From contig NZ_PZZN01000001.1 in NCBI RefSeq assembly GCF_003046295.1, forward strand, positions 1,508,812 through 1,572,811: a stretch of DNA of 64,000 nucleotides. The letters are read 5' to 3'. This stretch comes from Sphingomonas aerolata. Its GTDB lineage: Bacteria; Pseudomonadota; Alphaproteobacteria; Sphingomonadales; Sphingomonadaceae. The notes beneath the pieces were generated by a model that worked only from the letters and a program-made list of their open reading frames with translations, was not told where the DNA came from and made no database searches. The position numbers and the translations under genes were made by a program. The number at the start of each line of letters is the position of its first letter. Position 1 is the stretch's first letter. Positions 7,917 through 17,324 of this stretch are shown here, piece after piece.

Positions 7917-8543
7917 TCACTGAACGACGAAACTGGTAAAGTAAACGTTACCGATCCCCCCGAAACCTTCCTTCTGCTTGAGCGTCGCGTTGATCGCCTT
8001 GGCCAGTTCGCCCTGCAATTTGCGCTTGCCCTGCGCGGTAAACACCTCGTCTTCGGTCGCCTCGCCGAGCGCCATCAGGATCGCGGAGCGGACCGCGATC
8101 TCGTTTGTCTTGAGATGGTCGATGACGCTGTTGTCATAGGGCGTCGAGACGGCGACGCCGACCTGTATGAAATGCGCGCTGTCCTGGAGGTTGGCGGTAA
8201 ATTCCTTCTCCAGCGCATAATAGGTCGACGCATAGCGGTCGCCGCCTTCGCCTGCAGGGGGCGCCATGCCGTGATTCTCGGGTGCGGCATCCTCGCCGCC
8301 GCCATGCCCGCCGCCTTCGCCGTCCCCTTCGGCCCCGGCGGACTTCTGCTCGCTTTTCGGAATGAGCTTGGGCTTGCCGTCATCGGCCGCGGCATGGCCG
8401 CCGCCGATCAGCCCCGCGCTCGAGGCATAGACACCGGCCCCCACGCCGCCGCCCACCAGGACGAGCAGCGCGACGCCGCCGATGATCATCTTGCCCATCT
8501 TCCCCTTCTTCTTGGGCACGGGGGCTTCGCTCTTGTCGCTCAT
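7917..8543 (-). CDS. fliL: Flagellar basal-body-associated protein FliL
   Basis: FliL is a single-span inner-membrane protein that surrounds the stator and supports torque. This 208-residue copy has a basic N-terminus (PKKKGKMGK), one membrane helix (about residues 19-42), a low-complexity Gly/His/Glu linker (GEGGGHGGGEDAAPENHG, about residues 75-92) and the periplasmic FliL domain ending QLAK-like ELAKAINATLKQKEGFGGIGNVYFTSFVVQ, shown here as the last 30 residues. The linker is longer than in enteric FliL. The neighbours fliK and fliM are 17 and three bases away. Confidence 0.92.
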   Translation of the reverse strand: MSDKSEAPVPKKKGKMGKMIIGGVALLVLVGGGVGAGVYASSAGLIGGGHAAADDGKPKLIPKSEQKSAGAEGDGEGGGHGGGEDAAPENHGMAPPAGEGGDRYASTYYALEKEFTANLQDSAHFIQVGVAVSTPYDNSVIDHLKTNEIAVRSAILMALGEATEDEVFTAQGKRKLQGELAKAINATLKQKEGFGGIGNVYFTSFVVQ

Positions 8544-8560
8544 CTACGCAGTCCTTCGGG

Positions 8561-10330
8561 TCAGGCGAGTCGGGTGTCGGTGGAATCGGTATCGGCGGCG
8601 GTCGCGGTTCCGGCGCGGGCGCGCGCAGGCGCCGAAGGCTGGTGCGGCGTCGCTGCGCGCTGCTGCTGCTGCTGCTGCTGGCCGCCTCCGGTATCGACGT
8701 TGCCCTGCGACAGCTTCAGCCCGCGGGCATCGGCGAGTTCGGCCAGCCGCGGCTGCGCGTCCTGCAACAGGCTGCGCGTGGCGGCCTGTTCGGCGGCGAA
8801 ATGCACATGCAGCGTATCACCGTCCTTGCGGACCGAGACGTCGATCGTGCCGAGCGCATCGGGGATCAGGCGGATCCGCGTATCGGTCGCATTCGCCGCG
8901 TCGCGCAGGATATCGATCCGCTCGATCATCGCAGCTGGCCAGCGCTCCTGCCGCATGTCGAGCGGCGCTTGTGCGTCCACGGTCGGGGCGAGTGCGTGAA
9001 CGGTGCCGGCGGCGGCGAGCGGGGCGAGCAGCGTCGTGTCGTCCCGTAGGCGGGGCTCGTCACGGCGCTGCGCCGCCGCCTGGATCGCGGCGCCGAAGAC
9101 CTGCGCGGCGGAGGCAACGGTGCCGGGTTGCGGCTGTGTGGCGGCGGCGGGCGGCTGCTGCACGACGAGGGTCACGGGTGGTGCGCCGTCGCGTGACGAC
9201 CATCGCGGTGGCGGTGTTTCAGTGCTGGCGGAGTCTGCGGCAACTGCGGGCGGTAGTGCCGGAGCCTGAGCCGGCGTACCCGGCGCTGGCGAGGGCATGA
9301 CCGTGCCATTGAAAGCGGCGGGCGGCGGCAACGCTTCCCCTGCTGGCAGGCTGGGGGTGTCGGGAAGCGCGACCGGGCGGGTGCCCGACAGGATCGCGGC
9401 GGCGACCTGGAAATCGGAAGCCGCGGCAAATGCCGGGCGTGCGCCGGAAGGCGGCGGCGGGGCATTGCTGCTTGGCGTCTCATCGACGGCGGGCGTATCC
9501 GCCGTCGCTGGCGTGGCGATCCCGGACTGAAGGGCAGGAGGCTTCCTTCCGGCGTCGCGCGCAAACGCAGCGGCGGGTAGCGGCTCTGGCATCGTCGAGA
9601 GAGGGGGAGCCTGTCGCGCGCCGGGCTTGTTCGACCTGGCGAACGCGTCTCCCGCCAACGTTGCCGTGCCGATACCAGCTTCGGGCAGCGTTGCCTGCGG
9701 TGCGGCGGACGGCAGGGCTTGGGGGGCATCGGTCACGACCGGCACGGCGGTCGGATCTGCCCCGGGGATCGTCGCCTGTTCTGTCGGTGTGTCGTCGGTG
9801 GCGTCGGAATCGCGCGGACGTTTCGCCGTGGTCGGACGTTCGGCGCCGCGCAGGCCGATCCGGATGACGCGCTCCGGCGGCGGCGGAAGCCGGTTTTCGA
9901 CCGGTGCCGGGTTCGGGCCTTCGATCGGCACGTCGCCGCCCCCTCCGACCAACGGCGACACAAGCGGCGATTTCACCGGCGTGAGCGCGGACGTGCCCAA
10001 TGCGACGGGCGTCAGCGCGGCCGCCGCTGCGGCCGCCGGTACGTCGGCTTTAATGTCCGTTGTTGCCGCGACCGGCACCTGGACGAAGGCGACGCCCGGC
10101 GACCAGAACGGCAGTGTTTCGGCCTGGGCGGCGGCATCCGGCAAGGGCTTGCCGCCGATGACGGCCGGTTGCCGGGCGGTGATATCGGCCGGTGCGACGT
10201 CGGCCACCGGCCCGGTGTCGAGCAGCGCAGCCAGCGTGCCGCCGAAATCACCCGCGGACTCACCGCCCGCTACGCGTGGCGCGGCCCTAAGGGCGAGGCC
10301 AGGAGGGGAGGCAAGCGCGGGCAGGATCAT
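8561..10330 (-). CDS. fliK: Flagellar hook-length control protein FliK
   Basis: The 589-residue protein is rich in Pro, Ala and Thr over its first 430 residues, as expected of the unfolded ruler part of FliK, which is exported to measure the hook. The C-terminal domain (roughly residues 450-560; RIRLIPDALGTIDVSVRKDG and LHVHFAAEQAATRSLLQDAQ) matches the Flg_hook/FliK switch domain that contacts FlhB. The last 40 residues contain a run of seven glutamines encoded by seven CAG units (8660-8680). ATG at 10330 is chosen because further upstream the frame runs antisense through fliJ. The gene is in its usual place between fliJ and fliL. Confidence 0.85.
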   Translation of the reverse strand: MILPALASPPGLALRAAPRVAGGESAGDFGGTLAALLDTGPVADVAPADITARQPAVIGGKPLPDAAAQAETLPFWSPGVAFVQVPVAATTDIKADVPAAAAAAALTPVALGTSALTPVKSPLVSPLVGGGGDVPIEGPNPAPVENRLPPPPERVIRIGLRGAERPTTAKRPRDSDATDDTPTEQATIPGADPTAVPVVTDAPQALPSAAPQATLPEAGIGTATLAGDAFARSNKPGARQAPPLSTMPEPLPAAAFARDAGRKPPALQSGIATPATADTPAVDETPSSNAPPPPSGARPAFAAASDFQVAAAILSGTRPVALPDTPSLPAGEALPPPAAFNGTVMPSPAPGTPAQAPALPPAVAADSASTETPPPRWSSRDGAPPVTLVVQQPPAAATQPQPGTVASAAQVFGAAIQAAAQRRDEPRLRDDTTLLAPLAAAGTVHALAPTVDAQAPLDMRQERWPAAMIERIDILRDAANATDTRIRLIPDALGTIDVSVRKDGDTLHVHFAAEQAATRSLLQDAQPRLAELADARGLKLSQGNVDTGGGQQQQQQQRAATPHQPSAPARARAGTATAADTDSTDTRLA

Positions 10331-10364
10331 GCAATCTCTCGAATAGGGCGGTGTCAGCCCGTAC

Positions 10365-10790
10365 TCAGCAAGGATCGTGCCGGATTTTCCTGAAGGCCGG
10401 TGTCTCCTCGAGCGCGCGCAGCTCCCGGATGACCGCATCGGCCTGCGCACGCGCGATGAGTTTTTCGACCGCGCTCTGGTCGCGCTGTGCGGCGCGGGTC
10501 GCATCGGTGGCACGCGCGACCTGATATTCCGCCGACCGGACGCGCTCGACCGCGGCGTCGGCGGACTGTTGCAGGCGTTCGCGGTAATGCGCCGACGCCC
10601 CCAGCGAGACCGCGACCGCCGTCTGTTCCACGGGAGCGACGGCGGCGGCCAGGCCGGAAATCCGGGTGGACAGCGCCTGTTCGCTCGCGGCCTTGTCGTG
10701 CGCGCGGGCTTCGTCGGCGCGGGTCAGGCCGAGCTGCAACGTCCGGACACGGTGGATCCGTGCCAGCGTCTTGGCGCGGGCGTCAGCCAC
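10365..10790 (-). CDS. fliJ: Flagellar export protein FliJ
   Basis: The 141-residue, almost wholly alpha-helical protein (ARIHRVRTLQLGLTRADEA, then long Ala/Arg/Glu-rich heptads) fits FliJ, the coiled-coil stalk that sits in the FliI ATPase ring and activates the export gate. FliJ sequences are poorly conserved, so position is the main support: it lies directly after fliI and before fliK. The start is uncertain. GTG at 10790 overlaps the fliI stop by eight bases and gives the usual FliJ length; another GTG lies three codons upstream. Longer readings enter fliI in the wrong frame. Confidence 0.75.
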   Translation of the reverse strand: MADARAKTLARIHRVRTLQLGLTRADEARAHDKAASEQALSTRISGLAAAVAPVEQTAVAVSLGASAHYRERLQQSADAAVERVRSAEYQVARATDATRAAQRDQSAVEKLIARAQADAVIRELRALEETPAFRKIRHDPC

Positions 10791-12108
10791 CGAAGACACC
10801 GACCAGCTCGGCAACGGCATCGCCCAGCGACACCTTCTCGTCCGAATCCTGGCGGATATACTCCATGATCGCGCCGTGGCAGGCGATCGCATTGTCGATC
10901 GCCGGGTCGGCACCCGCACGATAGGCGCCCATCAGCACGAGGTCGCGATTCTCCTCATAGGTCGCCAGATTGCGGCGCAGTACGCGCGCGGCCCTGACAT
11001 GCGGCGCATCGGCGATGTCGGTCATCACGCGGCTGACCGAGGGGCCGATGTCGATCGCCGGATAGACGCCGCGCTCGGCCAGTTGGCGGCTCAGCACGAT
11101 ATGCCCGTCGAGGATCGAGCGCGCGGAATCCACGACGGGATCATTGCCGTCGTCGCCGTCCGCCAGCACGGTATAGATCGCGGTGATCGACCCGCCGGTA
11201 TGGACGTCGACGCCAGCGCGCTCGATCAGGTTCGGCAGCATCGCGATGGCGGATGGCGGATAGCCCCGTGCGGAGGCGGGTTCGCCGAGCGCGAGGCCGA
11301 TCTCGCGGCCGGCATGCGCGACGCGGGTCAGCGAATCCATGATCAGCAGGACCTTCTTGCCCTCGTCGCGAAACCCTTCGGCGATCGCGGTGGCGCGCAG
11401 CGCGCCGCGGATGCGGAGCACGGGCGAGTGGTTGGCGGGCACCGCGACCACGATCGAACGTGCGCGGGCGGCGCCGGCGACCTTGGTCTCGAGAAAGTCG
11501 GCGACCTCGCGGCTGCGCTCGCCGATCAATCCGATGACGATCACGTCGGCCTGCGCGGCGCGGACGATCATGCCGAGCAGCACCGACTTGCCGACGCCCG
11601 ACCCCGCCATGATGCCGACGCGCTGACCCTGGCCGATCGTCAGCAGGCCGTTGATCGCGCGCACCCCCACGTCCATCGGCTGAAGCACGCGGCCACGGTC
11701 GAGTGGCGATTGGAGCTTGCCCGCGAGCGGCCAGCGGCCGGCCCCGCGGATCGGACCGAGGCCGTCGATCGGCTTGCCCGCGCCGTCGACGACGCGACCG
11801 AGCAGTGCGGCGCCGACCTCGGCCTCTCCCGGAGGACCGATCGGCTTGACGGGCGCGCGCGGCAGGAGCGCGGCGGGACCGCCGAGATTCATCATCAGCG
11901 TACGCCCGTTGCGGAAGCCGATCACCTCCGCCTCGACGCTCGCGCTGCCCTCACCGACCTTGCACACGGTGCCGACGGGCAGGGTCAGTCCGACCGCCTC
12001 CATCAGGAGGCCGTCGAACGAGGCGAGCCGGCCCGACACTCTGGGGGCCGCGACGAAATCGGCGTTGCCGAGCGTTTCGAGATAGTCGGCGGTGAAGCGG
12101 TTCAGCAC
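10783..12108 (-). CDS. fliI: Flagellum-specific ATPase FliI
   Basis: The 441-residue protein is the hexameric ATPase that energises flagellar type III export. The F1-beta-like fold is evident: Walker A GSGVGKSV at residues 169-176, Walker B region KKVLLIMDSLTR, and the RYPPSAIAMLPNLIERAG-type segment (here ARGYPPSAIAMLPNLIERAG) typical of FliI/YscN ATPases. It starts with GTG immediately after the fliH stop (TGA GTG), so translation is probably coupled to fliH, its regulator. The length is normal. Confidence 0.96.
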   Translation of the reverse strand: MLNRFTADYLETLGNADFVAAPRVSGRLASFDGLLMEAVGLTLPVGTVCKVGEGSASVEAEVIGFRNGRTLMMNLGGPAALLPRAPVKPIGPPGEAEVGAALLGRVVDGAGKPIDGLGPIRGAGRWPLAGKLQSPLDRGRVLQPMDVGVRAINGLLTIGQGQRVGIMAGSGVGKSVLLGMIVRAAQADVIVIGLIGERSREVADFLETKVAGAARARSIVVAVPANHSPVLRIRGALRATAIAEGFRDEGKKVLLIMDSLTRVAHAGREIGLALGEPASARGYPPSAIAMLPNLIERAGVDVHTGGSITAIYTVLADGDDGNDPVVDSARSILDGHIVLSRQLAERGVYPAIDIGPSVSRVMTDIADAPHVRAARVLRRNLATYEENRDLVLMGAYRAGADPAIDNAIACHGAIMEYIRQDSDEKVSLGDAVAELVGVFGG

Positions 12109-12897
12109 TCAGGCGGCTTTCGCGGGCACCGCGACGCGGTCGATCGCGCTGGCGAGCTGGTCGAGCCACATGGCGGGGCCGTCCTCGACGATCGTCGACG
12201 CGCTTTCGAGCACGAAGCTGCCGCGGGCGACATTGGGGTCGCCCGCCGCGAAGATCGACTTTGGCAGCGTGCCCTCGATCAGTGCGACGTCGTCGGGATG
12301 CAGGCGCAGCAACGCGGCCTCGGCGGAATCGGCGAGCAGCTCGGTCGCGGATTCGATCCGTCCGGCGAGCAGGTCTGGCGAGATGCCGATCTCGCCGACC
12401 AGCTTGCCGACCAGCAGCAGGACGGTCTGACGAAGCTGCGTCGCGACCCGGTCGCGGTCGAGCCGGTCGGTGGCGAGCGCGGCGGCGAGCGAGGCGAGCA
12501 GCGCCTGGTCGCGCGCGGCATTCCCCTGTGCCACCGCGGCTGCGGCAGCGAGGCCCTCGGCATAGCCCGCGGCATGCGCGGCGGCGAGCGGATCGAGAAA
12601 ACTCTCGGTCTCGCTGGCGGGATCGAGCGGATCCCAGCCCTCGGTCGGATTGCTGTCCTTGTCGGCGGGACTGAAATGCTTCGGCCCCGGAGTCGGCGCG
12701 CTCGTGGGCGGCGTGGGCGTGGCGCCCTGCGGCGCGAACCCGGTCGTCCGGCGCGGCGCGGCGGCGACACGATCGCGGATATCGGCAGCGGCAAAGCCCA
12801 TCGGCGGCGCGAAGGCATGCGCCAGCAATTGCGCGGCGGTGTCGTGGCGCGCGGCGAAGCCCGCGACGAAACCGGATGCCCCGACAAACTTAGACAT
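12109..12897 (-). CDS. fliH: Flagellar assembly protein FliH
   Basis: FliH is the peripheral stator of the export ATPase, holding FliI at the C-ring. The 262-residue product has a proline-rich middle (TPTPPTSAPTPGPKHF) and a C-terminal FliH domain with LLVGKLVGEIGISPDLLAGRIE, LRLHPDDVALIEG and GSFVLESASTIVEDGP. These match the V-type ATPase E-subunit-like fold of FliH. It lies between fliG (eight-base overlap) and fliI (no gap). N-terminal regions of FliH vary widely, so the low similarity there is not unusual. Confidence 0.87.
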   Translation of the reverse strand: MSKFVGASGFVAGFAARHDTAAQLLAHAFAPPMGFAAADIRDRVAAAPRRTTGFAPQGATPTPPTSAPTPGPKHFSPADKDSNPTEGWDPLDPASETESFLDPLAAAHAAGYAEGLAAAAAVAQGNAARDQALLASLAAALATDRLDRDRVATQLRQTVLLLVGKLVGEIGISPDLLAGRIESATELLADSAEAALLRLHPDDVALIEGTLPKSIFAAGDPNVARGSFVLESASTIVEDGPAMWLDQLASAIDRVAVPAKAA

Positions 12898-13894
12898 AAT
12901 CGTCCTCGCCTCCGCCCATCATGATCGTGCCGTCCTTGGCGAGCCCGCGTGCGGTCGCGATCATCGCCTTCTGCGCCTCGAGCACCTCGGCGAGCCGCAT
13001 CGGTCCGCGCGACTCCATCTCGTCGCGAATGCCGTCGGCGGCGCGCGCCGACATGCAGCCGAGGAAACGGTTGCGCACCGCCTCGTCGACGCCCTTCAGC
13101 GCCTTGGTGAGGATCTCGCCATCAACGTTGCGGATCAGCGTGCCCAGATTCTTGTCGTCGAGCTCGAGCAGATTGTCGAACACGAACATCGCCTCCTCGA
13201 TCGCCTTGGCGACGTCGCGGTCGATCTTGAACAATTTGGGCATGACGCGCTGTTCGGTCGCCTTGCGCGCGCCAGACAGGATCTTGGCCGCCTCGCGGGT
13301 GCCGCCCAGCGTCACGCCCTGGCCGGTCGATCCGGCGCCGGTGCGATTGGCGAGCAACGTGCGCAGCGTGTCGACCGCCTCGGGCGTGATCGGCCCGAGC
13401 CGGGCGATGCGGTGGAGGATATCGGGCTGGACCGCATCGGGCATTAGTTCGAGCACCTGGCCGCCAACCGACGCGTCGAGATTGGCGATCAGCACCGCGG
13501 CGATCTGCGGGTGTTCCTTTTCGATCATCGCGGCGATCTCGCTCGCATCGAGCCAGTCGAGCAGTTCGAGTTCGCACGCCGCCTCGGCCGGGGTGATTCG
13601 CGCGAGCACGCTCTCGGCCTTTTCGCGGCCGAGCGCGCGGTTCATCACCGCCTCGATCTTGGGGCGGGGGTCGAAGCCGATCGTCGTGCGCTCGCGTGCG
13701 CGGTCGACGAAATCGTCGAGCACCGTCTCGACCTCCTGCTCGGAGACATCGGCGACCTTGAACATCGCCGCGCCAAGCTGACGGACCTCTTCCGGGTCGA
13801 GCTTCTGAAGGATCGCGGCGGCTTCGTCCTCGCCCACCAGCATCATCAGCACGGCGGCACGTTCCACGCCGGTATAGGTGCGCAAGCCCTCCAT
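12890..13894 (-). CDS. fliG: Flagellar motor switch protein FliG
   Basis: The 334-residue FliG is the rotor protein that meets the stator and sets rotation direction. The N-terminal domain begins GVERAAVLMMLVGEDEAAAIL, the middle domain has the EHPQ motif (IEKEHPQIAAVLIANL) and the C-terminal domain carries the charged torque helix (FDNLLELDDKNLGTLIRNVD...EILTKALKGVDEAVRNRFL). All three domains are intact and the length is standard. It overlaps fliF by one base upstream and fliH by eight bases downstream. Confidence 0.96.
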   Translation of the reverse strand: MEGLRTYTGVERAAVLMMLVGEDEAAAILQKLDPEEVRQLGAAMFKVADVSEQEVETVLDDFVDRARERTTIGFDPRPKIEAVMNRALGREKAESVLARITPAEAACELELLDWLDASEIAAMIEKEHPQIAAVLIANLDASVGGQVLELMPDAVQPDILHRIARLGPITPEAVDTLRTLLANRTGAGSTGQGVTLGGTREAAKILSGARKATEQRVMPKLFKIDRDVAKAIEEAMFVFDNLLELDDKNLGTLIRNVDGEILTKALKGVDEAVRNRFLGCMSARAADGIRDEMESRGPMRLAEVLEAQKAMIATARGLAKDGTIMMGGGEDDYV

Positions 13895-15585
13895 CAGCGT
13901 GCGTCCGCCTTGATCATGTCGCGCACGGCGAGCGCGGCGCGGGTCGGATTGTCGCGGGTGAAGCCGCGGACCGCGCCGACCCGCTCGTCATAGCCGCGTG
14001 AGCTTTCGAGCTGGTCGAGGCTGACCGGGGGGATGACGACCGGACCGGTCAGGGCCTCGGCATCCTCGCCCTCGGCGCCTTCGATCGTCTGGCCGAAGGC
14101 GGGCCGCGGCGTCGCGTCCTCGCGCTTCTTCATCAGCGCCTTGGCGATCGGGCGAACGCCGAGGAGCAGGACGAGCAGCGCGATGACGATCGCGGTGCCG
14201 TTGCGCGCGAGTACCGGCAGCCACGCATTGTCGTACCAGGCGGGGCCGGTATCGGCGGCGGCATCGGCGCCGGCGAACTTGCGGCTGATCACCGTCACAT
14301 TGTCGTTGCGCGTCTGATCGAAGCCGACCGCGCTCTTCACCAGGTCGGTGATCTGGTTGATCTCCATCGCGGTGCGGCGCGTCTTGTCGGGATCGCGGAG
14401 CAGCACCGCGACCGACAGACGCTTGACGCTGCCCGGGGTGGCGCGGGTCACCGACACTTCGCGGCCCAGGTCATAGGCGCGCTGATACTGGTCGGACTGC
14501 TTCATCGCGTCGGGGGCGGGGCCACCGGCGACGGGCTGCGGCATGCCGGGATTGCCGGTCGCGGGCTGCGGTGCCTGGAGCGTGCTGGCCGCGGGCGGCG
14601 TGTTGCTGAGCGCGCCGGGGATGCCGCCCGGTGTCGCGGCGCCGTCCTTCTGGTTGCCGGTCCAGTTGCCCGTCTCGGCGCGCAGCACGCCCTGCTTGTC
14701 ATAGCTTTCGCGCGTCGCCTGGGTCTCGTCGAGATTGACGTCGGCCTGGACCTCGGCGGTGAAGTTGCCGGCCCCCACCAGCGGGGTCAGCAGCTGGATC
14801 AGCTGGGTGCGGTATTTGTCCTCGACGCGACGCTGGATCTCGATCCGCTTGTCGCCCGCCGCACCGACGCCGTCGACGCCGCCGGGCTTGGTCAGCAGCG
14901 CGCCCATCTGGTCGACGATCGTCACCGAATCGGGTTTCATGCCGGGTACCGACGATGCGACGAGGTTGATGATCGAGGCGACCTGTGCGTCGCTCAGCGA
15001 CCGGCCACCCTGCAGCTTCAGGATCACCGAGGCCGAGGGCGCGGCATTGTCGCGGACGAACACCGAGGCTTCGGGCGTCGCGAGATGCACGCGCGCCTCG
15101 GCGACCGCGTCGATCTCCTCGATCGACCGGGCGAGCTCGGATTCGCGCGCCTGGCGCAGACGTTCGCCTTCCACCGCGCGGCTGACGCCCATCGGCAGCT
15201 GGTCGAGGATCGCGTAACCACCGGGTGCCGCCTTGGGCAGGCCCTGGCCCGCGAGCAGCATCCGCGCGCGCGAATAATCCTCCTCGGCAACCGTCAGCGA
15301 GCCCGTCGAATCGTCGATCCGGCTCTTGATGTTCGCGGTCGTCAGCGCGGAGGTGACCGCGGCCTTGTCGGCGTCGGGCAGGTTGGTGAACAGCGTCTTC
15401 TGAGTCGGCGAGGACAGCGTCATCCACGCGAGCGCGGCGGCGGCGATCAGGCCGATCATCAGCACCATCGGCAGCGAGCGGCGTACCGCGGGCTGCGCGA
15501 AGGCGGACTTTATCTGTTTGAGCGGGTTAGCGAATTTCTCGGGGAGGCCATTGGCCGACGAAGCGGGGATGAGGGCAGTGCTCAT
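13894..15585 (-). CDS. fliF: Flagellar MS-ring protein FliF
   Basis: FliF forms the MS ring in the inner membrane, the first structure built. The 563-residue protein has one membrane helix near residues 38-56, ring-building motifs with the GYAILDQ...RAVEGE-R-x-x-x-x-E-L-A-R-S-I sequence (about residues 125-155), a Pro/Gly-rich central insert, a second membrane helix near residue 455 (GTAIVIALLVLLLGV) and a C-terminal tail that binds FliG. The length is normal. It begins four bases after fliE and overlaps fliG by one base (TGATG). Confidence 0.96.
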   Translation of the reverse strand: MSTALIPASSANGLPEKFANPLKQIKSAFAQPAVRRSLPMVLMIGLIAAAALAWMTLSSPTQKTLFTNLPDADKAAVTSALTTANIKSRIDDSTGSLTVAEEDYSRARMLLAGQGLPKAAPGGYAILDQLPMGVSRAVEGERLRQARESELARSIEEIDAVAEARVHLATPEASVFVRDNAAPSASVILKLQGGRSLSDAQVASIINLVASSVPGMKPDSVTIVDQMGALLTKPGGVDGVGAAGDKRIEIQRRVEDKYRTQLIQLLTPLVGAGNFTAEVQADVNLDETQATRESYDKQGVLRAETGNWTGNQKDGAATPGGIPGALSNTPPAASTLQAPQPATGNPGMPQPVAGGPAPDAMKQSDQYQRAYDLGREVSVTRATPGSVKRLSVAVLLRDPDKTRRTAMEINQITDLVKSAVGFDQTRNDNVTVISRKFAGADAAADTGPAWYDNAWLPVLARNGTAIVIALLVLLLGVRPIAKALMKKREDATPRPAFGQTIEGAEGEDAEALTGPVVIPPVSLDQLESSRGYDERVGAVRGFTRDNPTRAALAVRDMIKADAR

Positions 15586-15589
15586 ATCA

Positions 15590-15952
15590 TTACACCGGCA
15601 TGCTCATGATGTCCTTGTAGGCGGACAGGAGTTTGTTGCGGACCTGCAGCGTCGCCTCGAACCCGACCGACGCCTGCTGGCGGGCGAGCATCACTTTGGC
15701 GATGTCAACGGTCTCGCCGCGCTCATAGCTTTCGCTGAGCTTGGCGGCCTGGGTCTGGCCCTCGTTCACGCTCTTCAGCGCGGTTTCCATCGTGTCGCCG
15801 AAGCTGACGGGTTTCGTCTCGGTCGGCGCGACGGTCGGGCCGGTCTGGCTGGCACGCGCGAGCGCCTGGTTGCGCTCGAGAATCTGCGAGCGCAGCGCCA
15901 TGACGCGGTCGACGCTCATCGCGCCGCCGCCGATTCCGCTCACGCCGCTCAT
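15590..15952 (-). CDS. fliE: Flagellar hook-basal body complex protein FliE
   Basis: The 120-residue FliE links the MS ring to the rod. The conserved C-terminal part is clear: SFGDTMETALKSVNEGQTQA, then ERGETVDIAKVMLARQQASVGFEATLQVRNKLLSAY (residues about 77-112). The N-terminal 40 residues are variable, as usual. The start overlaps the stop of the sigma-54 activator gene as ATGA, so the activator heads the same transcript as the early basal-body genes. Confidence 0.95.
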   Translation of the reverse strand: MSGVSGIGGGAMSVDRVMALRSQILERNQALARASQTGPTVAPTETKPVSFGDTMETALKSVNEGQTQAAKLSESYERGETVDIAKVMLARQQASVGFEATLQVRNKLLSAYKDIMSMPV

Positions 15953-17265
15953 GCCGACATCACCCGGGCGAAGTCCTCACCCTGTTCGCGCGCCTTGGCG
16001 AGGCGGTAGCGCAGCGTGCGTTCCGAGATGCCGAGCCGACGCGCGGTCTCAATCCGGCTGCCGCCGCATGCTTTCAGCGTCTCGCGGATCGCGGCGAACT
16101 CGCTCATCTGGACGATGGTACCCAGAGTGTCGGTCGGCGTTTCGGCGGGCGTCTCGGCAACGGGCACGAGCGGTTCGGCGATGGGCGCGACGACCGGCGC
16201 GGGGCGCGGGGCGAAGGTCATCGTCACCGGGCGATCGAACAGGATGTGGCTCGCCTCGATCGTGTCGCCGCCGCAGAACAGCAGCGCGCGCTGGATCACG
16301 TTCTCGAGCTCGCGGACATTGCCCGGCCAGTCGTGCAGCATCAGCGCCTCGATCGCCGCGCGCGACGGCCAGGGAATGACGTTGCGGTTGCCGGCATGGC
16401 GCAGGATCATCGTCGCGGCGAGCGCAGGGATATCCTGCGGCCGCTCGGCGAGCGACTTGGTGGTCAGCGGGAACACCGCGAGCCGGTAATAGAGATCGGC
16501 GCGGAACCGGCCCGCGGCGACCTCGCCCTGCAGGTCGCGGTTGGCGCAGGCGATGACGCGGACGTCGATCGGCTGCGGCACGGTCGCGCCGAGCGGCACG
16601 ACCTCGCGTTCCTGCAGCACGCGGAGCAGTTTCGCCTGCAGCGTCAGCGGCATCTCGGCGATCTCGTCGAGCAGGATCGTGCCGCCGTTCGCGGCGCGGA
16701 AAAAGCCCTCGCCGCCCGACGACGCGCCGGTGAACGCGCCCTTCTGGTGGCCGAACAGCATCGCCTCGAGCATCGATTCGGGGAGGGCGGCACAGTTGAT
16801 CGCGATGAACGGGCCGGCCTTGCGCGGCGAGCCATTGTGGATCGCGCGGGCGAGCACTTCCTTGCCGGTACCGGTCGGGCCGTTGATCAGCACGGTGATG
16901 TCGGCGGCGGCGACGCGCTCGGCCAGTGCGAGCAGCGCGAGCGATTCGGGGTCGGCGGCGGTCGGCATGTCGGGCCCGCCGATCAGCGCGCGGGCAAAGC
17001 CGTTGCCGACCGCGGTATCGTCGGCGGCAAAGCCGATCCGCGCGGGCGCGCCGTTGCGCGACGGGGTGACGCTGCGGCCTTCCGAACCGATCACGACGGT
17101 GCGCGCGGGGTAGGCGACGGCCTCGCCCTCGGCGACGAGGAACAGGTCGTTCGCGCCCGGCTGTGCGGTGTCGAGCGATCCGATCCCGAAGCCCTGCGCA
17201 CGCAGGGACGAGACGAGCGCATATTTGCGCGCCGTGACGGCAGCGGATGGAAAGATCGAGCGCAT
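15949..17265 (-). CDS. flbD: FlbD/FleQ-like sigma-54-dependent flagellar activator
   Basis: The 438-residue protein has an AAA+ sigma-54 interaction domain: Walker A GPTGTGKE at residues 129-136, the sigma-54-contacting GAFTGA loop at 176-181, Walker [13 protein letters not shown] and the [12 protein letters not shown] sensor. A Fis-type helix-turn-helix ends the protein ([26 protein letters not shown]). Such proteins bind upstream enhancers and open sigma-54 promoters. Residues 1-115 show no recognisable receiver phospho-acceptor pattern, which is reminiscent of Caulobacter FlbD and of FleQ-type activators. It heads the fliE-F-G operon, and sigma-54 promoters occur at 22359-22374 and 25060-25075, so these are the likely targets. 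The symbol is by analogy; FleQ/FlrC-type naming is equally possible. Confidence 0.85.
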   Translation of the reverse strand: MRSIFPSAAVTARKYALVSSLRAQGFGIGSLDTAQPGANDLFLVAEGEAVAYPARTVVIGSEGRSVTPSRNGAPARIGFAADDTAVGNGFARALIGGPDMPTAADPESLALLALAERVAAADITVLINGPTGTGKEVLARAIHNGSPRKAGPFIAINCAALPESMLEAMLFGHQKGAFTGASSGGEGFFRAANGGTILLDEIAEMPLTLQAKLLRVLQEREVVPLGATVPQPIDVRVIACANRDLQGEVAAGRFRADLYYRLAVFPLTTKSLAERPQDIPALAATMILRHAGNRNVIPWPSRAAIEALMLHDWPGNVRELENVIQRALLFCGGDTIEASHILFDRPVTMTFAPRPAPVVAPIAEPLVPVAETPAETPTDTLGTIVQMSEFAAIRETLKACGGSRIETARRLGISERTLRYRLAKAREQGEDFARVMSA

Positions 17266-17305
17266 GAAGTCCCCCTGTGACGATTCGGGAATGCGGCCTT
17301 GAGGG

Positions 17306-17320
17306 TAAAGGCGCGGTTAA
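17306..17320 (-). promoter_or_regulatory. Possible CtrA-type site upstream of the flagellar activator
   Basis: On the minus strand this reads TTAA-N7-TTTA, one mismatch from the alphaproteobacterial CtrA consensus TTAA-N7-TTAA. It lies about 40 bases before the activator start codon, a fitting place for control of the top flagellar operon. A single degenerate match in 240 bases is weak evidence. Confidence 0.3.
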
Positions 17321-17324
17321 ATCG

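Noticed and set aside
7272..12924. Long plus-strand reading frames opposite fliM, fliL, fliK and fliI-fliG (for example 7272-8999 and 10666-12924)
   Set aside because: They are antisense to well-recognised flagellar genes, have Arg/Asp/Ala/Gly-rich composition from high GC, and no family motif.
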